A stretch of 64,000 nt of DNA from Nipponacmea schrenckii (Eukaryota > Mollusca > Gastropoda > Lottiidae), in NCBI GenBank assembly GCA_030562195.1, contig JAUJPP010000005.1, positions 18,525,106-18,589,105 of the forward strand, written 5' to 3'. The notes beneath the pieces are model-generated. The model was not told where the DNA came from, ran no database searches, and saw nothing but the letters and a program-made list of their open reading frames with translations. Each line of letters opens with the position of its first letter. The first letter of the stretch is position 1. Made by a program: the position numbers and the translations under genes. Below, piece after piece: positions 13,663 to 26,600 of the stretch.

Positions 13663-14560
13663 GTATCGTCATGGTAAAGACCAATACCTTGATCGCTATG
13701 GTCGTGAATATCATCATCATGGTGAAAAATATCGTTTTCAACATCATCATGGTCGTGAATTTCAACATTATGATCATCATAGTGAAATATTTTGGCATTA
13801 TGATCATCATAGTGAAATATTTTTGCATTTTCATCACCATCATGGTGATATTTACCGGCATCATCATCATCATGGTGAAATATATCGGCATTGTCATCAT
13901 CATGGTGAAATATATCGTTTTCAACATCATCACGGTCGTGAAAAACAACATAATGTTCATCATAGTGAAATATTTTGGCATTATCATCACCATCATAGTG
14001 ATATTTACCGGCATTATCATCCAAATGGCGAAATATGTCGGCATTGTCAAGTTTGTAAATGCCGTTACCTTAATCGCTATGGGATGGGCGTAAATATCAA
14101 TATTATCATCATGGTCGTGAATATCAACATCCTCAAGGTGAAATATTTCAACATGAAATTTAGATAAGGGGGGGGGGGGGGACTACTATCTCGTAGTTCT
14201 GGGAAAGCACGAGCCTAGGAGTCAGACTTAATGTTTTATTTCCTCGCACCGATCCGGATTCGAACCCACGGCACCTAGTCGCCTAGCAGACAACAGTCCA
14301 ACTCGCTAACCACTGAGCCATTCGCCACCAAAGGTGAAATATTTCAACATGGTAAAATAATTCGGCATAATCATCATGGGGAAATATATCAACATCGTCA
14401 TCATCATTGTTAAAATTCTTGACATCATCATGATCATAAATATCGACATCATCATCAAGGTCGTAACTTGATCCTTGTTATCTTGAACATCATGGTCGTA
14501 AATATCAACAACATGGTGATATCGATATCGACATTATTACAGTCATACATATCATTACCG
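13663..14560. repeat. CATCATCATGG-type simple-repeat array, interrupted by a SINE
   Basis: Imperfect units of the form CATCATCATGGTCGTGAATA and CATCATAGTGAAATATTTTG repeat across 13663-14165 and resume at 14335-14560. The array gives overlapping open frames on both strands (His-rich on plus, Asp/His-rich on minus, Met/Ile-rich in other frames). Such frames are expected from a CAT/ATG trinucleotide array and are not called as genes. The interruption at 14168-14331 is a tRNA-derived element. Confidence 0.85.
14168..14331 (-). repeat. tRNA-derived SINE inserted in the CAT array
   Basis: Read on the minus strand, the head has an A-box TGGCTCAGTGGTTAGCG (14304-14320) and a B-box GGGTTCGAATCC (14256-14267), matching the RNA polymerase III consensus. 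About 75 bp of unrelated tail follow, ending in a run of 14 C (G on plus, 14168-14181). Simple-repeat sequence continues on both sides, which shows insertion into an existing array. Confidence 0.8.
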
Positions 14561-17284
14561 ATACATTTAAAATTTCGATACTAGAGAAATATTTCAAATT
14601 AGCATAGATTATTCTAAGTTTGTTTATAAGACCACATCTTTTGGTGGAATTGGAAATTTAATAATTGACACAACAAAACTACTCTTTGGTTGTTCTCAAT
14701 ATCTATTCGCCGGAGGGTTTAGTACTTTTTAAAATTCATTCATTCTATTTATAAACTAATTCTTTGTGTTGAATATTGAATAATCTAGGCCCTCCTCTAT
14801 AGTGAATAGATTTATATGAGTAAAAATATGATCGCGATTTATTGGGGTAAAGCAAAATAACTTATTCATAATATACTTTTACGAGAAACCCACTAAATAA
14901 GCCAAAACTTTAAAGAACACCCTTTGACCCATTACAAGGTGCATCGACCCATGACATCACTGGTAAACAAATTTAACCCAATTTACCGTGAAGTGATCTA
15001 CCCACATTCCGGGCGCTAGCTTTTCAAAACATATTTCGATCAACATGTATCATTGTTAAAGACTGACATAGGGGAAAACGCACCCCCAACCACCCCCAGA
15101 GAAAGACGCCTCCTTGGGCTTACTCGTAGGTTAATCATCAGTTTTCACCGTTAGTCACATGTTTTTTTTAAATATTTTCTGCCTTTATTAAGCACACTTG
15201 AAAACCTATTTTGCTTTTAAGCAATGTGTCGTTTTTTTGTGTTAAGAGTGCGTGTCGTAATTAAAGGTCTAAATATTATTTTTTATTTTAATTAACAAAA
15301 GCAAAAGTCTTACTTGACCGTCTGTTTATAAAATTAAAAAAATATATTCTTTCGAGCAAGTCGCCCTAGTTTTATCGAAAATACACCCTTTGGTTCTACA
15401 TGACACCATAAAGCAGGATGCTGTATTTCAATCGCTTTCAAAGTTTCTGCTTTTCAAACTTTGTTTTATTTTGAAAATATTAGACTATTCATCTTATTTG
15501 AAACATGTTTTGAGTCGAATTATCGATCTAGCTAGGTTCCACGAATTGATTCAGGCCAAAAAGCAAAAAAAAAATTTTTATCTAAACTTTTTAATTGGTT
15601 TGGATCAAAACGATTGAAAAATTGAATATTTGTGAATAATATGTTCTTGCAGGGTTGGTTGTCAAATATTAGTTCTATATGGCACGATAAACCAGACCGA
15701 ATCGCAGACGGATTGAAAGTAACAGCCCCTCAAACTGTGGTAAATTTGAAAAATCTTGACTATTTCTCTTAGAATGTTGCATTTATTTTTTACCAAAATG
15801 AAGGCAATATCTTAGAATCAAATTTCTCAGAGATTTTTAACAAAAAAGAAAAAAAATCGTGCTCTGTAGTGTGGATAGACCACTATTGATTCTACGAGGC
15901 CCATTAAACCAGGATACTGTATATGCAAAGTGACAGCCAAGATAGAAACAAAAGTATTCTGGTTCAAATTTGATTTTTTTCCCTATCAAAACGATCAAAA
16001 GAATATCACTAACGGAAAGTTCGTAATATCATTTTTGGCAGAAAGTATTGCTCTGAATCCACTTCTATCCAGATTGGGCGACGCAGAGGGAAGCACTGAG
16101 TCCAAAAAACCAAGACAAATCGATTTTTAAAACCAAACATTTTCGACCTATGGTACCTCACCAACTAAAGCCTGTTAATTTGTAACATACAAACTTTCAC
16201 AAACTTTCCATTCTTTCTAATTTCAGACCAGCTCGGAGGAAATATACTAAGTAGTTCTACACCGTGTATTTCATTTTCTTGATAAGGTATTTGTTCCACC
16301 CTAGGCCTGTACATAATATACGAGAATAAAAACCCTTCCCTTCCCGAAATTTAAATCTAAACCTAAGGACTATTTCAAGGACTATTTCATGGTTGTACGA
16401 AAACAATACGATTTTCAGATTATATGATATAAAAACTTGACTAGAGTAGACTAGTCATTTACGTTCATTGATTCTAAGAGAGGCAACTCGTGATTAATTG
16501 TTTATATACAGACCACCAAAACACCTCAAAACGGATGTTGTTAGTGTCATTTATGGAAATCCGTTTTCCTTTGTGTTCTATCTGAATTTTTTGTCAAGCT
16601 TTAAAATTTGATGTATAATTATAACCTTGTGTTGGTTGATGTTATTGGTAAACTGAACTTGTCTGTGTTTGTCCAAGACAGTAATGGCTGGACCCGTTGG
16701 TAAAACCGATTTGTTAATGGCTCCAATAAGTGCCGTCGTTTATCGACCGATTCTACGTTTTGCCGATAGGTTCACACACCCTCCCCCATCACCCTTGTTA
16801 TAAACTATATATAAACTTGATTAGTGTTGTCTTAATCATTATGGTAATCCATTATGAAAGTTATAGAAATTAGTTTAGTTCGATGTCAACGTAAATTTCA
16901 ATCGCATATAACTTAGTCACATAATGGTATCTTATTTCTGCAGCCCATGTCTTCTTTCTGCTATAAATAATACAATTGATCAAGTCTGTCGAAGATTTTT
17001 TTTTCTTCTTTGATTAAATAAATAAAAGTAATTTCCTCCGTAAAAACAGATTTTCCTAATGTATCCATTTCTGTAATTTTCCTTTATAAAAGGTGTCTTC
17101 TTACAAGAGAAAAACACCAAGTGATACAAGAAGCCTGTAGTATGTACGATTACTTTCAATGCTACTGAAACCAATTTTTCAGGCATCTATTAGATTAATT
17201 TCGGTTTGTAATTCAACCAATATATCCACCACGTATATGCCTTTCCACTCATTTCCTTTTCATAAAACAATTATGGACGAAAGG
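14561..17284. other. Gene-poor AT-rich stretch
   Basis: No supported exon. Weakly similar short blocks containing AAACCAGGATACTGTAT-like sequence appear near 15405 and 15910, too diverged to define a repeat family. Confidence 0.45.
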
Positions 17285-17560
17285 TTCGATTGAGTTTTGT
17301 TTATCAAACTTTAAATCTCAGTTTCGGTTTATCAAAAGACGTGAAAAAGTTGTTCATTAAACTTTAAATCCAAGTTATAGGTCATTAAAAATCGTTGTAT
17401 TCGTCAACAAACTTTAAATCATTTTTTGGTCGTGTCTGTGTCTGTTCAAAACAATTTCACAAAAACAGTTTCAGACGAAAATTTGAATCAGTTCATCAAA
17501 CTGTGAATCTCTTTGTTCATCAAAGCAGTTATGTTCGTCAATTAAATCAGTCTTTGGTCG
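17285..17560. repeat. Degenerate tandem repeat around CAAACTTTAAATC
   Basis: Variants of TCATCAAACTTTAAATC followed by a GTTT/GGTC-rich spacer recur about six times at irregular spacing. This lies downstream of the ninjurin stop codon on the minus strand. Confidence 0.6.
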
Positions 17561-17753
17561 TTTGAATACCGATTGATGTGGGTTTCTAATACAAGCGATT
17601 CCACAAAATTTTGACTAAGGCAACAAAAAAAAAAAAAAAATGGGTGCAACATATACACGCAAACAACAAGAAAGCAGAGCTGAGGATGCCTTAGGCTTAA
17701 AAATCCTGATATTTACAGTAAAAGATATTCATTATAATCAGAAAAAAATGATG

Positions 17754-20700
17754 TCAAGGAACACCATGAGCCCCATCGTCTGAAAATTTGATCCCGAAAG
17801 CCGAAATAAACACATTGACTACGGTTATGGATAATATGAGGCCAGTTACTCCATTATTCATAGCATTTCTTTTAGACATGTCTTCTTCAGTTTTGGCCTC
17901 TCGAGATCCTAGCAGTAATAACAAAACTCCGACTGCAACCTGAAATGTAAAGATGTTGGACAATTTTTAAATACTTATACTACGACATGATGTTGGTGAA
18001 ACGAGAACATGCTACGCTTGGTTGTTATTTGGTCCAATACCCACAGGCATTCTCTATCAATTCGATCAAAAAATTGCAACCTTAATTCCGTAGCCAATCC
18101 CATGTACTCGGAAAATTCTTGCAGTTTCTGTAGCATTCAGATTTGTTGTTTGGACAGAAAAAAAGTGCTCGGAATCTACTTCTATGCAAAGGTTAAATCA
18201 TTTTGCAACGCTTTGGTTGTCATTTTTGTTCATATACTCATTAAGGTATTTACTTCGTCTAATTCTCTTTCTCCCTTTCTTTGGGGGTTTTTGCATGCCC
18301 AATTTGGACTACTTTTTGGTCTAGATTTGAATTTGATGTCTGAAATTGCAATTTCTTTCAGAATTTCTGAGATAAAGAGTAATGTAATTGGCGGAAGATT
18401 ATTTCTAAAAATAGTGGTTTTGTGTGCAGTGACAGTCAAGCGGATGTTGATAAAATGTAGTGGTTTACTTTCATTTTGTTTAGTTCAAACTTTTCATGGT
18501 CATGCTATATTGGAATTTTGTACAGAAACCAAGTATTGGCCAGGCTTTCATGTGACATATAGGAAAGTTTTCAACGAGATTTCTGGAAGAATTTCTGGAA
18601 GGTTGAATTTCGTGATTTAACATGGAAATAGATGGCAAATGAATTGGTGGACTGAGTCCTTAGATGAGTCAGAGGAATTTTCCAAACAAACGTGCTTTTC
18701 GACATTTTTGGCCTATTTATAACTGGAAACTACAAAAAAGGTTGGTATCTCTCAATTTTTGTGAAAATTTAGAATTTTAGGGTCATATATTGGAAATTGG
18801 CATTTTGGGGCCTATGGCCAATAGGCCTGTCATAGTACATTGCGCTTTCTACTTTAAATATCTACTAAAACATGTCATTTTGAAGAGGCTCTGAAGTCCT
18901 AATAAATTCTAAGGCAGATATTCCTTATTTCAACCATTTAAATTTGGTTTCTCTTATGTATTTTTCAGACCGCAAGAATACAGGTCCTATAGCTGCCCTG
19001 AAAGTCCACTTCAATGTATGGTATGCCTTTTTCTTGGAATCAGGAGACTGTAGAATGCTTTTTAGACAGTAAAAACAGTCTGAATTATCTCTGGAGCAAT
19101 TTCAAACTCAAATTTATGATAATTGTGAAGATTTCAGCAGGAACAGTCAGAATGAGTGTGAAGATATTGAAGGCCAACTAGGTAACGAATGTTACCATTT
19201 TTTATGGTTTTGGGGGTTTTGTAGGCTGGATTTATGTTAGAAAACTCAATAGTATTTACAAATTCGATTTATTAGAGAAATAAAAGTTATGATTGATTTA
19301 GTGTAAGGCGCGCCATCAATGATATGCAATAGAGCTCCTAATGAGAAGTATGGGTACATCAGTAAAAACGCTGTAATTTGCTTACTAGTGTATATATTTG
19401 CATATTTTATGAACAGGGTACTCTAGATACATATTAGAAGAGATTTAAAATTAAAAAAAATGTTTCTGGTATAAATGGTTCATTACTAATATAGTATACA
19501 ATTGGTTTTTATCATACAGATGAGTATTAACGCCTCTTTGTTATAAACATGACACAACTAAACCATTTACTCATTTGCATAAACACCCGAATATTGTATG
19601 TTATGTTATATATAGGTATATCATGCTGGTGTAGTGAGTCTTAACGGCTCTTTAAAAGAAAAAAAAACTATTACAATACTAAACCATATACTCACTTGCA
19701 TAAACACCGAGAGTCCGATTAAAACAAGCATGGGTATAAAGAGCATGTCACGATTTTCTGGTCTAACATCTAACAAAGCTTTTAGTTGAGATGCATTGGC
19801 CATCAATAAAGCGAAATCCAGCAAACCTTGAGCAATCGTTTTTCTTACAGCATACGTTCGAAACATCCTCTGAAATACATAGTTGTAAAAATCAATGGGA
19901 CAATTCATACAATAGATTTATATTTACAAGGACAGTTACAAAAAGTCTGGGAGAATGTGATCCACTACTGGGCTCCTTTCGTTATCCTTTATAATCAGAT
20001 CACTAATACGTTTCATGCTAATAATTCTTCTTTCCTTTGGGTTTTTTGCATGCCGAGGTTTTTGTATTGGTCAGGTTTTCATGTATTGGACAGATGGCAA
20101 ATGAATGAGCGGTCTATGTTCCAATACTGTTGCTTTAAAATTGAAAATAATTACATTGGGTTTTTCTTATTCTTTGGAGGAGGGGAATCTGCCCTTCCAT
20201 TTGTTGTGTTAAATAAGAAATGAGAATATAAGTCTGCGACAGGGATATTATCTGAGACTTATTGAATTTTCTGTTTCGACGCTTTTAAATTATATCAAGG
20301 GAGATAACACCAATTAAATATTTTTCCCCGACCCCTTTTACAAGAAAATCCTTACAAAATTTTTTTGGGTTTAAAACAACTGCAAAGTTTCAAGCTTTTA
20401 AAACAATGTTTAAGTTTCGAATCACATGGAATTTTATATTTAATCGATTTAATTACAAAAAATTTAACAAAAGACATTTGCTGCATGAAGAAAAAAGGGA
20501 CTGTATGAAAGAGGTTAAGTACGATGCCTTTCAGGGCAGATTACTGTCGATGATTTGGCCCGCAAGTCGACGAGTTATCTTTTGGACGTATATATTCTAT
20601 CCAAAGAGTCATAACGGAATTAATTCCGGACCAATATGTTATTTTAACAAATGAAGAAAAGGAATGGGTTAGAAATTCGTGTTTTAATAACACAATTAAA

Positions 20701-23530
20701 TAAACGAACCCACTGTCAAATCTGATTTGTTTATCTTGTACATGTGTTTAAATAGATCACTGTTTTTAATGTTTTAGTGACACCAAATCATTCAAATACA
20801 ATTTATAACGTTTGAAATGTAAAGTGAAAACCTGTTAAACTATTGGAATTATGTTAGATTTGGCCTTGAGCTGAATTTGAATAATCGATTTAAAAGTCTT
20901 GAAATGTAAATGTGTTCTTGTTGTACACGGATATGCAACATTGTTGTTATTTCATGTTTTAATCGTGTTTTTAATGGGCAAAAACTGAGGTGAATCCGGG
21001 TTAAGTCCACAAACTTTGCCGATTAGCGGAGATTGGTTTATAACTGTTGAAACAAGAGTGTGTTTAAAATACACATGTAAACAAACGACAATGTTTAGTC
21101 TGACCACAAAACATTCTATCGATACATGTGTCGATTTCTACACACGATGTTTTGGTTTTCTTTTTTTGCTACTACGAAGTAGTGCAGCACTAAATTGGTA
21201 CCTAGGCACATTTCTTTTGAATTCAAAGCCTTGTGAACATACAAACACTTTGAGATTTTCTTTGGTGTCAAATTTCAGGTTCTTCCCTTAAAGGTTTCCT
21301 CATTTACAATTTCCATTAGATTGGCATCGTCTCCATTTATCCCGTTGATGTGATCGACTGCTTTGGTCGAAAAAAATTTTAATTGTCAGAATGCATGAAC
21401 AAACGCTCAAAATCTCTAAAAAATTGCGGTATCCAAATTAATGTGACATCCCACATGTTATGTTAGCAATATTCTTCGAACAGTCCGCTTTAATTGTGTA
21501 TTTGGTATATTTGTATGAAACTAATTTACCAAACGTTTGATTTTTTTTTATATAGGAAGACTGTTATGCATTTAAACCAGAATACTAACCGAACAAGTCG
21601 AACATTGCAGTACGCTAGTTCTTATTTTTTATATTTGTTAATAGGGTTGAAAAACAACGAGGAACAAATATTAAAACACTACGATTATATATATTATAAT
21701 GATTGACATTCCATGTGTAAGTGCATATTAACAAATCAAATGTTAGAAATAGGAAAGTGTGCCAGGATCATAAAAGTTAGAAAAATCTTCTCTCTTGTCG
21801 TTCATCAATTAGTCTCATTTTTGAAATATCACAAAATCTTTGTTTTTGCAATTTAACAAAAAAGTTCAATAACTTAATTTGGACAGGAACTGATTGAAAT
21901 AAAGTTAAATAACTTAATTTGGACAGGAACTGATTGAAATAAAGTTCAGTAACCTAATTTGGACAGGAACTGATTGAAATAAAGTTCAATAACTTAATTT
22001 GGACAGGAACTGATTGAAATAAAGTTCATTAACTTAATTTGGACAGGAACTGATTGAAATAAAGTTCAGTAACTTAATTTGGACAGGAACTGATTGAAAT
22101 AAAGTTCAGTAACTTAATTTGGACAGGAATTGATTGAACTGAACTTTGTTGAAATTTAACAAAAAATCAAAATATGCGTATTGTCTTTTCACAATAAGCT
22201 TTATTTAATCTCTTCATTTCGAATAAATTGATTTTGCCATTCGGTACGTTGTTGAATCGAACACATTTCCTTTACATTATATAATTTTTGCTCGCCAACC
22301 AGGATTCAATCCCGGCAAAGTTCGAGATGGACTTGCGGATATGTCAACCCGGTTTACCGTCGTCAGTGATACAGGTCGGAGAGGCTGTCATGGATAAAGG
22401 ATAAAGCGTATAGTTGGAATCGTGTGCTACCCCTCGACAGTTGGAAATCGCTAAAATGTAGGCTAATGCCTCTGTCCTGGCATAATTTTCCTCATTGCAC
22501 ACTGTAAGGTGCAGTAGGTTATAAAACTCTACTCAAGAGTTAAGTTGAATGATTCGGTATAGAATCTAAGCCTAACAATATGAGATGCTACTAATCGCCA
22601 TCGGTCTCCCACCTTTAGAAGGCGCGTTTTACTGCTTACATTTTGCTCTTTCCAACTATTAGTAAGTTTATTTGTCACCAAATTGTCCAAAAATTACCAC
22701 CGTAAAATACAGGAATTCAATAATGACTACTGAAAACTACCATTAATGTAAATGTCAACGACTCTTATCTTGTAGTGATTGCTATGCACTGAATAGTCAA
22801 CCTTTTGTTCGTAGTCGTGCTCAATGAGTTTGCACCATGTGTTCATTAAAACCAATTCATGAGTTTTTTTTAAACCATAGTTTCCAATCATTGTTAATAT
22901 TCAAAACATGCGACGATTTCTGAGAAACAGAAAATAGTAAAATAATCTTGGGATGTTTACAGAAGTCCATTACATTTTAAATTTTTAAGATAAAATGTTT
23001 CTGTTCATTCACTATATCCATACTAAAAGTATTATTTTGTTATGCAAAATCATTCCTTTGCAAATAATTCCAACTTTCGTTTCTTCAAACATCGCAAGAT
23101 TCATTTTCTTTCAAATTAAGACTGCAAGTTTTTAAAACATTGTTGGCAATAGAACAGTAAGTGGAATTTTGTCCATTACAGTTCAAATTCCAATGAATTT
23201 TGTTTTCTTGTTTACCTGTACTTGGACAAACAGTTATAATTCTTATACTAGAAATTGTGTATTGTTATGGCGAAATATTTTAAAATAAGAGCTTCAATTT
23301 CTTTTGAAAACATTACATTATTAGTGAATATGTTATCAAAACGTATGATTAAACGTTAAGCCATAACAAAAGCTATCTATATTGGATAATTAGAAATATT
23401 ACCAAAAAGCTATTTTGAATAAATAACACACATGTAATGTAATGGAAAAAAAGCTTACCGGTTCCGACGAAACTGGGGCCCTTTGAACGGGCATTTCGGT
23501 ATCCTTTGGGTCAACTGTGTTCGAACTCAT
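17754..23530 (-). CDS. ninj: Ninjurin family membrane protein, 3 coding exons
   Basis: The coding exons are 23459-23530, 19696-19869 and 17754-17939; all junctions are phase 0 with GT..AG borders, giving 143 residues, the usual ninjurin length. Exon 1 supplies a soluble N-terminus. Exon 2 holds the family signature LLDFALLMANASQLKALL (about residues 40-57), corresponding to the amphipathic helices, and the start of the first membrane span (about 66-94). Exon 3 completes it and adds the second span (about 112-131), with the family's VVNVFISAFG. In vertebrates ninjurins are plasma-membrane adhesion proteins, and NINJ1 oligomerises to rupture dying cells. Which paralogue this matches cannot be told. 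The start is the only ATG with an in-frame link to exon 2. Nothing is broken. Intron 1 (3.6 kb) holds a minisatellite and a SINE. Confidence 0.93.
18009..18620 (+). other. 203-codon open frame antisense in ninjurin intron 2, function unknown
   Basis: This ATG-started frame, rich in Cys, Phe, Ile and Leu, is long for AT-rich DNA. No domain was recognised, and the composition resembles translated T-rich noncoding sequence. Parts of the DNA (about 18270-18300 and 18515-18640, with TTTTTGCATGCC and ATAGATGGCAAATGAAT) resemble 20035-20110 in intron 1. The frame therefore probably overlaps a dispersed repeat. It is listed because of its length; I do not claim a gene. Confidence 0.15.
19521..19711. 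repeat. Duplicated 3' edge of ninjurin exon 2 and its donor region
   Basis: Block 19521-19590 is a diverged copy of 19635-19711. Both contain TTAACG.CTCTTT and, further on, AAACCAT.TACTCA.TTGCATAAACACC. In the true copy this spans the exon 2 donor (GTGAGT on the minus strand). In the downstream copy the donor GT has become AT (ATGAGT), so it cannot work as a standard splice site. Confidence 0.75.
21861..22140. repeat. Minisatellite, 40-bp unit, 7 copies, in ninjurin intron 1
   Basis: The unit starts AAAGTTCAATAACTTAATTT and ends GGACAGGAACTGATTGAAAT. Seven copies fit exactly in 280 bp and differ at one to three positions. Near identity suggests recent expansion. Confidence 0.95.
22286..22540 (+). 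repeat. tRNA-derived SINE, probably truncated at the 5' end
   Basis: A B-box GGATTCAATCCCGG lies at 22302-22315. It is followed downstream by GTCAACCCGGTTT and a TGTCATGG block that also follow the B-box in the element at 46675-46935, so the two belong to one family. No clear A-box was found. Confidence 0.65.
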
Positions 23531-26500
23531 TGTGTCAAAATTTGTACTACTTCTATTACTTCAATATTGGCTTTGTCAACGTTTGTAAACCGATCTCAAA
23601 TATTTTACTCGATCATTTCACGTTAACAGAAACCATAGACCGTCCATTAACAACTTTACCGGCCACAACTCTCACTTTTAACGGCTACAGAAGAACTAAA
23701 AATTGCAATAGATTTAAAAAATTAAACACAAGGCATGTTCGGCGATCAGATTTATTTGAGGAAGGAGTTGATATGCATCCTTCAAATGGTTTGTGCGTCA
23801 ACAAAACGAAAGTCAAGTTTACTTTTAAGTGCTATGTCACCCCAATATCGGGAATAAAGTTATAAGGGTAAATGTATGTGTGCGGGTCGTTGGCAATTCG
23901 AAGAATCTATTATTTGCTTATCTTTAATTCGCTTTAACTCGTGTTAAATTACGTTCATGAATTGAACAAAGATACATGTATCTTAAAGGAGTAGATTCGC
24001 CATCCATGTGACTAATCCTTACTTAGTCTCAGAAAAAGGATTAGTTACCTCTATTTAACTAATCCTTACTCAGTCTCAGAAAAAGGATTAGTTACAAAAG
24101 GAATGTTTTAGCTAGGTTTAATCGATCAGTAATACCGTGCACAACTCACCATCGAAAATTAGAGCCCTCAAATCAAATGTGTGACTAGAATTATCCGTGT
24201 TTAAAAGTTAAATCGACGACTTGTCATTTCTTGAGGCTAGATTTGTTTTTGATCGAACTTTTTTCGTGCATATCATTAACCTGCGGTTTAATATCATCAA
24301 ATCAACCCCCTGAAAATGACGAACCTGTTCCTTTACTGGGATAGCAGAACCTTTGTTTTTTTTATGGATACAAAGTAGCTTATATTGTAAAATACATAGC
24401 ATTGCTATCACGAATATGATTAATTTTGGTCGAATTCCTTGTTATTGATTGCTCAAAAACGATATACAGTAAAACGATGACAATTTCAGTTTCGAATCTT
24501 TTAATTCGCCCAAAAATTCTGATATGCATAATATGATGTTAACCTATCAGATGTGATTTCAAGATACAAATCACTGACAAAAATTTTCTAACATAATCAA
24601 TAGAAAATTACAACAATTGAATTCAATACTTACCATGGGGCATTATATGTACATGTAGGTATATGTGAACTGCTATCGCCGGTATTATATCAAGTTCCAA
24701 TCCTACAGACATAATTGTCTTATACCAAAAGATCGCTTTCATATATGATCCTCAAAACTGTATACTTACCAGTATCGATTTGTATTACTGATATTAAGTT
24801 TTCTAAATTCTAGCCTTGTTATTTATCGTTATTCGGTTTATGCATGACATCACTGACTAAAATGGGTGCTTTATTTATATATATAAACAAAGCTTTATGA
24901 TGTGTTGGATATCTAGCAACTATCTTATTCCCCATTTAATTTATGATTATTTACATTTTGATAAGTTTGGTCAATTGTAATATATGTTTTCCTTATCAGA
25001 AGACAATTTTCATATCTCATTTGATTTTTGTTGATTCGTTCTGCAGATAAACACACCAAAATCAACGCAGGATTGATTTTAGAGCTACCTCCAATAAATC
25101 TATTTGACGAAAAACGTTCTTTCTTCTCAATAATTTGGCACATATATTTTTCGGTTATTGTTTTGGTTATCTGTAGAAATTAACTATGATATTCAAACAA
25201 TAGAATTAATAATTTTATTCAAATAAAAAATAAACAAATAAAAATAAAATTAAAACAAATAAAAAGTTATTTTATGAAAAAGTGTAACCCGAAAAATCCG
25301 CCCTAACCCAGTTCCGATATCCCAACCGAATATCACTTCAGAGGAATTGGGTAGGGTCAGATTTGTTGGGCCATATTGAGTTATAAACATAAAATGACTT
25401 TAAATCTGATTAGAATGCACATTTGAATGATTCGTTTCTTATTTTATGCTATTTTGTCATATTTGATCTGGAAATCGTGATATTTTTATGCATCTCGTGT
25501 TCTAGATTATTTCATATTCACCCAATCCAATGCTTTTCTAAATAAAAGATTCTGGATTTGATTTGGGTCTTTAATATATGTAAAAATTAATTAATTATTC
25601 TATATTAAAATACGGATATCTCTGGACACATGTGAATTTATAGCTCAAATTTTGATGGTGAACTGTAAACGAATATATAGAACGAATTGGCTAAGCACAA
25701 TAATTCCAGTTGCAAAGAAATGGTGAACCTTTCCCATTAAAGTGCCTTTGATTAGGTCAATATATTAGGTTATTAAGTCAAACTTCGAATTCAAGTTATC
25801 TCTTCAGATCTTAGTAGAAGTAGTGTAACCTGCAGTAAAAAGGAAACACAAAACACCTATATTTCCATTTGAATCAGATCGAAACACATGGCATCATGCT
25901 ATCCACAATGACAGTTCTTGATTAAACTCACTTGCATATAAATTTAACTTCTGCAATGTGTTCGAAGTGAACTTGCGCATCTGTACAGTTTCTCAAACAG
26001 GATTTGGAAGCCTATCAGAAGAAACTTTACTGATATGAACGGTCAGCAAAGAAAATTATGCTTGTTCATGTACTTCAATTATTATGGTTACCAGCCTAAG
26101 GCAGAACCTTGACTTGACATTGAAGACATGGATCGTGCGTCCACTTATGCCGACCATCCCTACCCCTCTTCTGGTAAACTAGTTCTCCGTGTACAGAAAG
26201 GTAGGTGAATGCTGACAAACAAGACTTTTGGGATCATATTGTCGAAGATATAAATAAGATTGTTAATAAAAATCAACGGAACATCGGAAGGACAAGTAGA
26301 AATGGATAGCGCCATATCACATAGAACGAACTCCAAACCAGGTTTTTCCGTGTCAAAATTGAAACCATCGTTAGCAGAAATTATAATGGTTGGACTCCTA
26401 CTTGTATATTTTTGTAGTTCAGTCTTTGAAGCGACAGTAGCGCTTCTGTGTAGCAATATTGGCCCATAGGGGGCAAGAATTCACCACTGTGAAGCGATTG

Positions 26501-26600
26501 TCATTATCAACATTCTAGAAAAACCGAATGGTATACAGTCACATTTCGAATGGACAACAGCATATTAAAAAAGGAGACGCTGAGCAAATAGCTAATCATT
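23531..26600. other. Intergenic region between ninjurin and the Met-like gene
   Basis: This holds the 5' flank of ninjurin and the 3' flank of the Met-like gene, both on the minus strand. No further exon is supported. The 98-codon minus frame at 26160-26456 lies just past the Met-like stop and is probably 3' UTR. Tandem hairpins at 24011-24092 are listed separately. No unambiguous polyadenylation signal could be tied to the Met-like transcript. Confidence 0.5.
24011..24092. repeat. Two tandem hairpin-forming repeats, 47-bp period
   Basis: Each copy has ACTAATCCTT, then about 15 bases including TAGTCTCAG, then AAGGATTAGT, so each can fold into a perfect 10-bp stem. Copies are at 24011-24045 and 24058-24092. 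A related loop sequence, CTTAGTCTCAGAAA, is at 10940-10953 in a similar dispersed-repeat context. Confidence 0.8.

Noticed and set aside
13632..14167. His/Asp-rich 114-140-codon frames on both strands
   Set aside because: Trinucleotide CAT/ATG array; no initiation context, no domain, and interrupted by a SINE.
14185..14331. Functional tRNA gene
   Set aside because: A- and B-boxes are good, but acceptor-stem pairing is absent and an unrelated tail follows; it fits a tRNA-derived SINE.
21861..22140. CRISPR-like array of 40-bp units
   Set aside because: No spacers; simple head-to-tail minisatellite in an intron.
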